From assembly GCA_011049385.1 (NCBI GenBank), contig DSBX01000089.1, positions 1 to 11,363 on the forward strand: DNA of 11,363 nucleotides. The letters are read 5' to 3'. This document shows, one piece after another, positions 1 through 5,919 of the stretch. The stretch's first letter is position 1; every line of letters begins with the position of its first letter. Under the pieces are notes generated by a model. It saw only the letters and a program-made list of their open reading frames with translations. It had not been told where the DNA came from and searched no databases. The position numbers and the translations under genes are program-made. Source of the stretch: Caldifarciminota bacterium (GTDB taxonomy: Bacteria > Hydrothermota > Tepidihabitantia > Tepidihabitantales > Tepidihabitantaceae).

Positions 1-1682
1 AGGGCGCGGTGGACGCCGGCAACCTGCTCAAGCCGATGCTCGCCCGGGGCGAACTGCGCACCATCGGCGCGACCACGCTCGACGAGTACCGGCAGTACGT
101 CGAGAAGGACAAAGCGCTCGAGCGCCGGTTCCAGCCGGTCTACGTGGACGAGCCGACCGTCGAGGAAACGATCTCGATCCTGCGCGGCCTGAAGGAACGC
201 TACGAGCTGCACCACGGCGTGCGCATCACCGACGCCGCGCTGGTCGCGGCCGCGACCTTCGCCAACCGCTACATTTCGGACCGTTTCATGCCCGACAAGG
301 CCATTGACCTCGTGGACGAAGCCGCGGCCCGGCTCAAGATGGAAATCACCTCGAAGCCGGTCGAGTTGGACGAGGTGGACCGTAAGCTGATGCAGCTCGA
401 GATGGAGGACCTGTCGCTCAAGCGCGACACCGACGCCGCCTCGAAGACCAGGCGCGGCGAAATCCAGAAGGAGATTGCCGACCTCCGCGAAGAGCAGAAG
501 CGGCTGAACGCCCAGTGGGAAGCGGAGCGTGGGGACGTGGAACGTCGCCGCACGCTCAAGACCGAGATTGAACAGGTCGGCCGCGAAGTCGAGGAGGCCA
601 AGCGCCGCTACGACCTGAACCGCGCCGCCGAACTCGAGTACGGCCGCCTGCACGAACTGCGCCGACGGCTGGCGGAACTCGAGGAAAAATCGGGCGGGAG
701 CCGACTCCTGCGCGAGCAGGTGACCGAGGAGGACATCGCCGCGGTCGTTGCGAGCTGGACCGGTATCCCGGTGAAGAACATGCTCGAGAGCGAGCGCGAG
801 AAACTGCTCCGCCTCGAGGAGGAGATTCACCGGCGCGTGGTCGGTCAGGACGAGGCGGTCGCCGCGGTCGCCAATGCGATCCGGCGCGCCCGGGCCGGCA
901 TCGGCGACCGCAACCGGCCGGTGGGAACCTTTATCTTCCTTGGTCCGACCGGGGTCGGCAAGACCGAGCTCGCCCGCACCCTGGCCCGGACCCTGTTCGA
1001 TACCGAGGACGCCATCGTCCGGATTGATATGTCCGAGTACATGGAGCGCCACGCGGTATCCCGGCTGGTCGGCGCGCCGCCCGGTTATGTCGGCTTTGAG
1101 GAAGGCGGCCAGCTCACCGAGGCGGTGCGGCGGCGGCCCTATCGGGTCATCCTGCTCGACGAAATCGAGAAGGCGCACCAAGATGTCTTCAATATCCTGC
1201 TCCAGATTCTCGACGAGGGCCGGCTGACCGACAGCCACGGCCGCACCGTGGACTTCAAGAACACCGTCGTGATAATGACCTCGAATCTCGGCACCGAGCT
1301 GGCCCGGGCCGGCCGCTTCGACCCCGACGAACTCAAGGCCCTGCTCAAGCGCAGTTTCCGGCCCGAGTTCCTGAACCGGGTGGACGAAACGGTGGTGTTC
1401 AACCCGCTTTCCCGGGAGGACATCGCCAAGATCGTCGAAATCCAACTCGGTGACCTGACCGCCCGGTTGACAGCGGCAGGGGTAGATGTTACAATTGGGG
1501 GCGGGGTAAGAGAAATAATCGCCGAGCGAGGTTTCGACCCGGATTACGGGGCGAGGCCACTGAAGAGAGCGCTACAAAGACAACTCGAGAATCCGCTGGC
1601 CCGACTGATACTGGAACGAAAACCCCGGCGGGTGGTCGTGTCGTCTAAAGACGGTGAGATTGACCTGACCGCGCAGGGCTGA
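1..1682 (+). CDS. clpB: ATP-dependent disaggregase ClpB, 5' part missing
   Basis: Hexameric AAA+ disaggregase of the cytoplasm that works with DnaK/DnaJ/GrpE to pull apart protein aggregates after heat stress. The reading frame is open to the window edge, so the true start lies upstream. The GTG at 9 is an internal Val codon, because in-frame Gly-Ala codons precede it and match the ClpB family. Numbering residues from that Val, the visible part has: the end of ATPase domain 1 with its arginine-finger pair (ALERRF, 37-41); a full-length coiled-coil middle domain (about 115-235), which separates ClpB from ClpA; Walker A GPTGVGKT (312-319); Walker B ILLDE (381-385); sensor-1 TSN (424-426); arginine finger NR (456-457); and sensor-2 GAR (514-516). 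Roughly 290 N-terminal residues of the usual ~860 are missing. The last 71 codons use many codons rare in the rest of the gene, starting where an internal promoter is seen. The gene faces a convergent neighbour. Confidence 0.97.
   Translation, partial: GAVDAGNLLKPMLARGELRTIGATTLDEYRQYVEKDKALERRFQPVYVDEPTVEETISILRGLKERYELHHGVRITDAALVAAATFANRYISDRFMPDKAIDLVDEAAARLKMEITSKPVELDEVDRKLMQLEMEDLSLKRDTDAASKTRRGEIQKEIADLREEQKRLNAQWEAERGDVERRRTLKTEIEQVGREVEEAKRRYDLNRAAELEYGRLHELRRRLAELEEKSGGSRLLREQVTEEDIAAVVASWTGIPVKNMLESEREKLLRLEEEIHRRVVGQDEAVAAVANAIRRARAGIGDRNRPVGTFIFLGPTGVGKTELARTLARTLFDTEDAIVRIDMSEYMERHAVSRLVGAPPGYVGFEEGGQLTEAVRRRPYRVILLDEIEKAHQDVFNILLQILDEGRLTDSHGRTVDFKNTVVIMTSNLGTELARAGRFDPDELKALLKRSFRPEFLNRVDETVVFNPLSREDIAKIVEIQLGDLTARLTAAGVDVTIGGGVREIIAERGFDPDYGARPLKRALQRQLENPLARLILERKPRRVVVSSKDGEIDLTAQG
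1467..1495 (+). promoter_or_regulatory. Predicted sigma70-type promoter inside the clpB 3' end
   Basis: A perfect -35 TTGACA (1467-1472), a 17-nt spacer and a -10 TACAAT (1490-1495, five of six consensus bases). The TG at 1487-1488 makes it an extended -10 (TGTTACAAT). The start point would be near 1502. It is embedded in coding sequence and built from codons that are unusual for this gene (TTG ACA for the -35; GTT ACA ATT across the -10). Such a match is unlikely by chance in DNA this GC-rich, but its activity is inferred. It reads out of clpB into the structured intergenic region; no protein gene lies downstream on this strand. Confidence 0.5.
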
Positions 1683-1700
1683 TTGACAATCTGGAGATTT

Positions 1701-1763
1701 GTCGGGAGCGGGTATCCCTCCTTCCCAACCCACCAAAAACCCCCTTGTTTCCCCGCTCCCGAC
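1701..1763. repeat. 12-bp perfect inverted repeat with C-rich 39-nt loop
   Basis: GTCGGGAGCGGG (1701-1712) is exactly complementary to CCCGCTCCCGAC (1752-1763). The 39 bases between (1713-1751) are almost only C, T and A, with one G at 1747, so in a + strand RNA the loop would stay single-stranded. On the - strand the loop has four G-runs of three or more, a G-quadruplex pattern. It lies wholly between the stops of two convergent genes. Its role is unknown; it may be part of the 3' UTR, a small RNA, or a dispersed repeat unit. Confidence 0.75.
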
Positions 1764-1772
1764 GCCAAGTGA

Positions 1773-1804
1773 GAAGGGTGCGCGCCGGTAGGCGCGCACC
1801 CTTC
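1773..1804. terminator. 14-bp perfect hairpin between convergent genes, probable bidirectional terminator
   Basis: The arms 1773-1786 and 1791-1804 pair perfectly over 14 bp, mostly G-C, around a GGTA tetraloop. The position between the stop of clpB and the stop of the oppositely oriented propeller gene is where a shared terminator is expected. Neither strand has the run of T that a classical intrinsic terminator carries, so it may instead be a U-less terminator, a transcript-end stabiliser, or a block to read-through. Confidence 0.6.
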
Positions 1805-1833
1805 GCTGTCGGTGACAGCCCTGTTGGTCAGGG
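1805..1833. other. Two small hairpins abutting the main hairpin
   Basis: GCTGTC (1805-1810) pairs with GACAGC (1814-1819) across a GGT loop, and CCCTG (1819-1823) pairs with CAGGG (1829-1833) across TTGGT. The first begins on the base after the 14-bp stem, so the two helices could stack. The second overlaps the stop codon of the - strand gene. They share base 1819, so only one may be fully formed at a time. These are short stems and could be chance. Confidence 0.35.
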
Positions 1834-3177
1834 TATCAGGATTCTGCTCGTGTTCCTGTACTCGGGCCCGTCCAGGTTCAGGATGTAGGTTCCCGCGGCC
1901 AGGTTCTCGAGGCTGAACCGGTACCTGCCCGCCGCAAGACTTCCAGAGTAGAGCCGGGCCGCCTGCCTGCCGTCCACCCCGGAAAGTACCGCGTTCCAGT
2001 GCCCGGTCTTCGGCAGTGACAGGTCGAGCGTCCGGTTCTTGATTATCGTCGCGCCGGTTGTCCGACCGGCAGGCAGGGCCCCGCGCCCGGGCGACAACAC
2101 GCCCGGGGCCCAGGTGAACTTGATCGTAACCGCACCGGGCAGGCCTTCCATCGTCGTGCCGACCACGATGACGCGGTTGTCGGCATCCACCGCCACTGCG
2201 TTCGCTTCACCCCCGACTTCGCTCTCTCCCGAATACAGCTCTTCGCCGTCCGGGCTGACGGCGGTGAACCCGAGCGTCATCTGCGGGCTCTGGGTCGCGA
2301 AGAAGACGTTGCCGTGTCCGTCAACGGCGAGGTTGCGGTAGTTCTCGGGTGTCGTCTGGGTCGGGAAGTCATGGATCCAGACCAACTCTCCCTCCGAGTC
2401 ACAGCGGACGAGTTTCAGCATCGGGCCTTCGGTGGCACTGAAGTAGAAACCGCCCTCCGGCGCGGGTGCGAGCGCGGCGGGCATCGCGTTCCCGATGACG
2501 TCGAGCAACCGGGTCCAGGCGGTATCGCCGCCGGACGTGAAGGCGATGAGCATCTGCTCCATCCCGCCGGAGCCATGCACCAGCGCCGCGGCGAAGACGC
2601 GGTCGGCGGCAATCGCACAGCCCGCGGCCTGATTCATCTCGCCGAATCTGTGACTGCGCTGCCAGAGTTGGTCCCCGTTCGCGCCGTACTTCAACAGCAC
2701 GAGGCTGTCGAAAGGCGTCGGATGCCCGGTGTTGCACCAGACGTAGGCGGCGTTGTCCGGCCCCACCGCCAGGCTTCTCGGCATCAGCCCGGGCTGGCGG
2801 CGCATCCAGACGGTATCACCGACGGCGTTCAGCTTGACCAGCATCATCTCCTGCGGGTCGCCCTCGATCATCACGGCCACGAGCAGGTGGCCCGTGCCGT
2901 CGGCAACAGCATCAACCACCATCTCGTTGTCCGTGCTTTCGTAACTGCGCACCCACAGGCTGTCGCCGTCACCGTCGTACCTGGCGACGAAGAAGTTCAT
3001 CTCGCCGGCCTGCAGTTCACCGACCGTGTAGACATCGGTACCGATTACGGCAACGGCCCGGCCCATCAACGGCTCGTCGCCGCCGAGATGGCGGACCCAT
3101 GCGGTATCATCCTGGGCGCGGGCGGAGAGCCCGACCGCCAGCATAAGGGCGAGAGTGAGGATCAAGTGACGCTGCAT
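1828..3177 (-). CDS. Secreted seven-repeat beta-propeller protein with a C-terminal sorting-like domain
   Basis: The product is 449 residues and its specific function is unknown. Residues 1-21 form a signal peptide (hydrophobic LILTLALMLAVGL, then ARA before Q22), so it is exported. Residues about 24-357 contain seven units of 46-50 residues, most ending in a GD-x-x-W-x-R type strand (for example DSLWVRSY, DTVWMRRQ, DQLWQRSH, DTAWTRLL), the pattern of SBBP/delta-60-like beta-propeller repeats. The unit after the signal peptide, TAWVRHL, supplies a lone last strand while repeat 7 lacks one, as in a velcro-closed seven-blade ring. Residues about 385-449 resemble a T9SS type A sorting domain or FlgD-like Ig domain (LAAGTYILNL, ending RILIP). 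The ATG at 3177 is chosen because AGGAGG precedes it and a signal peptide follows; an open frame further upstream overlaps the neighbouring gene and looks non-coding. It is paralogous in fold to the lipoprotein at 5920-7056. Confidence 0.85.
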   Translation of the reverse strand: MQRHLILTLALMLAVGLSARAQDDTAWVRHLGGDEPLMGRAVAVIGTDVYTVGELQAGEMNFFVARYDGDGDSLWVRSYESTDNEMVVDAVADGTGHLLVAVMIEGDPQEMMLVKLNAVGDTVWMRRQPGLMPRSLAVGPDNAAYVWCNTGHPTPFDSLVLLKYGANGDQLWQRSHRFGEMNQAAGCAIAADRVFAAALVHGSGGMEQMLIAFTSGGDTAWTRLLDVIGNAMPAALAPAPEGGFYFSATEGPMLKLVRCDSEGELVWIHDFPTQTTPENYRNLAVDGHGNVFFATQSPQMTLGFTAVSPDGEELYSGESEVGGEANAVAVDADNRVIVVGTTMEGLPGAVTIKFTWAPGVLSPGRGALPAGRTTGATIIKNRTLDLSLPKTGHWNAVLSGVDGRQAARLYSGSLAAGRYRFSLENLAAGTYILNLDGPEYRNTSRILIP

Positions 3178-3181
3178 CGTA

Positions 3182-3187
3182 CCTCCT
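3182..3187 (-). promoter_or_regulatory. Strong Shine-Dalgarno that fixes the start of the propeller gene
   Basis: AGGAGG on the - strand, four bases before the ATG at 3177. It selects this start over in-frame codons further upstream that would run into the substrate-binding protein gene. Confidence 0.8.
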
Positions 3188-3268
3188 GGTTTGTAACTTC
3201 GCTTCGACCCATCGTGACCGCCTGCCGACAGGACACGGCTCCCGGACGCCGGCCTCTGCCGATGAGGC

Positions 3269-3296
3269 AGTATACCGCGAGCCGGGGTGGTGTCAA
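3269..3296 (-). promoter_or_regulatory. Predicted sigma70-type promoter of the secreted propeller gene
   Basis: On the - strand, TTGACA (3296-3291), a 16-nt spacer and TATACT (3274-3269, five of six consensus bases). Transcription would start near 3262, giving a leader of about 85 nt before the ATG at 3177. It lies in the 136-bp gap after the substrate-binding protein gene, so the propeller gene can be expressed independently of the operon above it. No clear terminator hairpin with a T-run separates the two, so read-through is also possible. Confidence 0.7.
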
Positions 3297-3313
3297 CGAC
3301 GCCCCGGGCCCGC

Positions 3314-4579
3314 TCAGTTGCCCGCGGCGTAGCGCCGGGCCGCGGCGTCGAGCGCCTGCTTCGGCGTCCTCGCGCCGTGCAGGGCCGCTTCCAGTTCCTC
3401 GACCAGGGCCTTGCGGCCGGCCATCCACTTGAGCCCCCGCGGCTCGAAGACCGCGTGGTCCATCTGGGCGTAGGCCGCCCGCAGGCCGGGCGTCTCCGCC
3501 AACCGCTCGGCGATGCGCGGGTCCTCAAGGCAACTGCGCTGGATCGGCACGTACCACGTGCCCAGCGACCACTCGACCTGCTGTTCCGGCGCGATGAACC
3601 AGCGGATGAACCGCCAGGCCGCGGCCTGTTCGAGCGGCTTCGCGTCGCGGAACATCCCGATGTTGGTGCCGTAGACGATGGCCGCGGGCCGGGCCCAGGC
3701 CGGCAGGGGCGCCATCCCGACCAGAAAGGTCTCGTCCTCGAGAATCGGCGCGCGCCAGGTCGAACTCCCGTTCAGGCAGGCGACGCGGCCGACCAGGAAG
3801 TCGTCCATCGGCGCACGGCCAACGTCGGTCTTCATCACCCGGTCTTCGAGCACGAGCCCGGCCTGGAACGCCAGCGCCCGGACCCCGGCCGGGCTGTTGA
3901 ACTCCGGCGCGCCGTTCTCCCCGGCGAGGAAGCGCCCGCCGAGCTGATACAGCATCGAGCCGAATATCCAGATGTCACTGCCCCCGGCCACGCCCCAGGT
4001 CTCGACCGCGCCGCCCGGGCCGCGCCGGGTCAACCGGTTCGCCGCGGCCCGGAACCCCGACCAGGTCGCCGGGAAGGAGTCGAAGCCCACGGCCGCGAAC
4101 ATCGCGGCGTTGTAGTAGAACACCGGCACGCTCTTGTTGAAGGGCAGGGTCACCAACCGGCCCTGCCAGGAGTTGTTCTCGAGCAGGGCCGGGTAGATGT
4201 CGGCCAGTTCGCGCTCGTCGAGCCCGTCCGGCCCCCGCACGAAACTGTCGAGGGGAACGAGCCGGTCACCGTCTAGGAACTGGGTCGTCCAGTTCTCATA
4301 CATCTGGGCGATGCTCGGCGGGTCCTGGGCCGCAACCGCGCCCATCAACTTCTGGGCCAGCGCGTCGTAGCTTCCCATCCCGACCAGTTCGATGCGGACA
4401 TCCGGGTTCTCGCGCTCGAACCGTTGGACCATCGCCTTCAGCGTGCGCTGGGACTCGCCGCCCATCGCGTGCCAGAAGCGCACCCGGACCCGGTCGTCTG
4501 CGCTCCGGCAACCGGCCCACAGCAACAGCGCCGCCAGCAGGCAACGCATCAGATTGGCATGCAGGATCAAAGCCCTCAT
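3314..4579 (-). CDS. ABC transporter substrate-binding lipoprotein, sugar type (family 1)
   Basis: A 421-residue extracytoplasmic solute-binding protein of the UgpB/MalE-like class, which captures sugars or sugar derivatives for an ABC importer. It has a short signal peptide with a lipobox-like LWAGC, placing lipidated Cys at residue 24. The mature part opens with VRVRFWHAMGGE (31-42), the typical family start, and keeps IAQMYENW (90-97), LPFNKSVPVFYYN (145-157) and the C-terminal-lobe segment AAAWRFIRWFIAPEQQVEW (319-337). The ligand cannot be read from sequence. The start ATG overlaps the stop of the upstream CvpA-like gene as ATGA, so translation is probably coupled; a GGAGG lies only one base before it, which is unusually close. 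An alternative ATG at 4549 would give a 14-residue lead to the Cys but has no ribosome site. No permease or ATPase gene is in the window, so it looks like an orphan receptor. Confidence 0.9.
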   Translation of the reverse strand: MRALILHANLMRCLLAALLLWAGCRSADDRVRVRFWHAMGGESQRTLKAMVQRFERENPDVRIELVGMGSYDALAQKLMGAVAAQDPPSIAQMYENWTTQFLDGDRLVPLDSFVRGPDGLDERELADIYPALLENNSWQGRLVTLPFNKSVPVFYYNAAMFAAVGFDSFPATWSGFRAAANRLTRRGPGGAVETWGVAGGSDIWIFGSMLYQLGGRFLAGENGAPEFNSPAGVRALAFQAGLVLEDRVMKTDVGRAPMDDFLVGRVACLNGSSTWRAPILEDETFLVGMAPLPAWARPAAIVYGTNIGMFRDAKPLEQAAAWRFIRWFIAPEQQVEWSLGTWYVPIQRSCLEDPRIAERLAETPGLRAAYAQMDHAVFEPRGLKWMAGRKALVEELEAALHGARTPKQALDAAARRYAAGN

Positions 4580-5388
4580 TCCTCCCCGGTGCAGACCGGG
4601 CAGGCGCGCCGCGGCCGCACCGGCCGCCGGTTGCTCCAGACGCCGCAGTCTAGCTCGGCACGGTCACCGAGTTCATAGGGACAGCGGCCGTACATCAGGT
4701 GGAACCCCTCGAAAGTCTGGCACCCGTCCGACTGCCGGCCGCAGTCCGGGCAGACGAAGAGCGGAGAGACCCTGGTACCACCGGTCCGGCGGTAACCCCG
4801 GAAGGACACCGGCGAGCCGCATTCGATACAGGTCGAACGGTCCAGTCTCCGGTAGTTCAGCCGCTCCGCCATCCCGGCGTGCCCGGCCCGGTGCTCCTCC
4901 TCGAACTTGCCGGCCTCGGCCTCGAACTGGGGCAGTTGCAGGTTGAAGGCGTCCGCCGCCTCGTACAGCGCCGGCAGTCGGTCGAGCATCCCCCTGCCGA
5001 AGAAAGACTCCTCCGCGGCCCGGGCCACCGGCGGCAGGCGCGCGGCTATCGGCAGTAACACGAAGCCGAGCACCAGTCCCAGCGGAATCCCGACCGCCCC
5101 GCCGGCAAGACGGCCCGGCTTCCCTCGGCTCCATTCCGGGCCTTCTCCGTATCGCTTCAGCGCGACCGCGGACACGACCAGCACGACCAGCGCCAGCCCG
5201 ATGCCGACGATGAACCCGGCCGCGACACTGCCCGAAAGCCGGGCCGCCAGCGTATAGCCGACCAGCGCGGTGACGAGCGCGGCCCCGGACCGCAGGACAT
5301 CGGCCAGCGCCAGCACCAGCCCGCGCGAATACTCGGCATAGGCGGCGAGCAGGATGACAAGGCCGAGGAACAGGTCAATCACGTTCAC
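4576..5388 (-). CDS. CvpA-like membrane protein with C-terminal cysteine-rich zinc-ribbon tail
   Basis: The product has 270 residues. Residues 1-120 look like a CvpA (colicin V production) family membrane domain: MNVIDLFLGLVILLAAY start, a conserved-looking SRG turn (21-23) and hydrophobic segments at about 3-19, 27-48, 54-77 and 97-118. A helical, acidic linker (about 122-180) follows. Residues 187-266 hold nine cysteines: CIEC (187-190), CPDC (213-216), C223, C236, C248 and CPVC (263-266). The first two pairs would form one zinc ribbon and the later ones possibly a second. This tail is not part of standard CvpA proteins of about 160-180 residues. The start is GTG at 5388, with AGGAG six bases upstream, inside the end of the preceding gene; the gap is 3 bp. 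CvpA proteins are poorly understood and linked to envelope processes. The membrane call is firm, the CvpA assignment moderate, and the tail function unknown. Confidence 0.75.
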   Translation of the reverse strand: MNVIDLFLGLVILLAAYAEYSRGLVLALADVLRSGAALVTALVGYTLAARLSGSVAAGFIVGIGLALVVLVVSAVALKRYGEGPEWSRGKPGRLAGGAVGIPLGLVLGFVLLPIAARLPPVARAAEESFFGRGMLDRLPALYEAADAFNLQLPQFEAEAGKFEEEHRAGHAGMAERLNYRRLDRSTCIECGSPVSFRGYRRTGGTRVSPLFVCPDCGRQSDGCQTFEGFHLMYGRCPYELGDRAELDCGVWSNRRPVRPRRACPVCTGEE

Positions 5389-5391
5389 GGC

Positions 5392-5913
5392 TCACTCCTG
5401 CGGGCCGCGCTGTTCCCGGTACAGCTCGGCCCGGCCCAGGTAAATCTCGGCCAGTTCGTTGATGTACTCGATTTCCGTCTCGCTCAACTCGCGCTTCACC
5501 TTCGCCGGCACGCCCGCGACCAGGGTCCCGGGCGGCACCTCGAAGCCCTCCCGGACGACCGAGCCGGACGCGACAATCGCGTGACTGCCGACCCGGGCCC
5601 GGTTCTGGACGATCGCGCCCATCCCGATGACGCACTCATCCCCGATGTGGCAACCGTGCAGAATCGCCCGGTGCCCGACGGTGACCCGGCTACCGACTTC
5701 GGTCGGCGTGTCCGCGTCGGCGTGGACGACGGTCAGGTCCTGGATGTTGGTCTCGGCGCCGATGATGAGCCGGTCCACGTCCCCGCGCAGGACCGACCCG
5801 AACCAGACGCTGGCCCGGTCCCCGAGCACGACCCGGCCCACGACCGTCGCGTTCGGCGCGACAAAGACGTCCCGGCCCAGCCGGGGAAGGTACTTCTGGA
5901 ACTCCAACAGCAT
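5392..5913 (-). CDS. Gamma-class carbonic anhydrase-like hexapeptide-repeat protein
   Basis: A 173-residue left-handed beta-helix protein of the YrdA/CaiE/gamma-carbonic anhydrase family; such proteins form cytoplasmic trimers with a metal ion between subunits. Hexapeptide repeats run from about 15 to 135 (ATVVGRVVLGDRASVWFGSV and onward). The three expected zinc ligands are present: His64 (VVHAD), His81 and His86 (GHRAILHGC). Catalytic-site residues matching Cam Arg59, Asp61, Gln75 and Asp76 appear as Arg43 and Asp45 (LRGDV) and Gln58-Asp59 (IQDL). A C-terminal helix (143-168) packs against the beta-helix in this family. It lacks the acidic loop of Methanosarcina Cam, so it is closer to CamH/YrdA forms, whose carbonic anhydrase activity is often weak or unproven. 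The ATG at 5913 sits 6 bp after the lipoprotein stop, with GGAG nine bases before it. It is second in the - strand operon. Confidence 0.92.
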   Translation of the reverse strand: MLLEFQKYLPRLGRDVFVAPNATVVGRVVLGDRASVWFGSVLRGDVDRLIIGAETNIQDLTVVHADADTPTEVGSRVTVGHRAILHGCHIGDECVIGMGAIVQNRARVGSHAIVASGSVVREGFEVPPGTLVAGVPAKVKRELSETEIEYINELAEIYLGRAELYREQRGPQE

Positions 5914-5919
5914 CGGCCG

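Larger units (their letters stand above)
1502..1804 (+). ncRNA. Candidate clpB 3'-derived small RNA
   Basis: This is a hypothetical transcript of about 300 nt, bounded by the predicted promoter within clpB and the 14-bp hairpin at 1773-1804. It would contain the last 60 codons of clpB, a small bulged hairpin just after the stop codon (about 1685-1703), a 12-bp stem at 1701-1712/1752-1763 with a 39-nt loop that has a single G, and the terminal hairpin. The loop contains CCTCC (1717-1721), which can pair with Shine-Dalgarno sequences. It matches no RNA family I recognise. Alternatively this is simply the structured 3' UTR of clpB mRNA. Confidence 0.28.

Noticed and set aside
1683..1688. A second TTGACA just after the clpB stop, as a possible -35
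   Set aside because: No acceptable -10 lies 15-19 bases downstream; the sequence at 17 is GAGCGG. It fits better as one arm of a small hairpin (about 1685-1703).
1544..1799. Two overlapping open frames of 74 and 75 codons on the - strand across the clpB end and intergenic region
   Set aside because: They share no recognisable motif, overlap each other in different frames, and read through both strong hairpins.
2314..3432. 372-codon open frame on the + strand over the secreted propeller gene
   Set aside because: It is antisense to a gene with a promoter, ribosome site, signal peptide and repeats, and its composition is typical of a shadow frame.
3178..3528. N-terminal extension of the secreted propeller gene up to 3528
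   Set aside because: It would overlap the substrate-binding protein gene, read through a promoter, place the signal peptide internally, and has Arg/Pro-rich shadow composition. The ATG at 3177 has AGGAGG.
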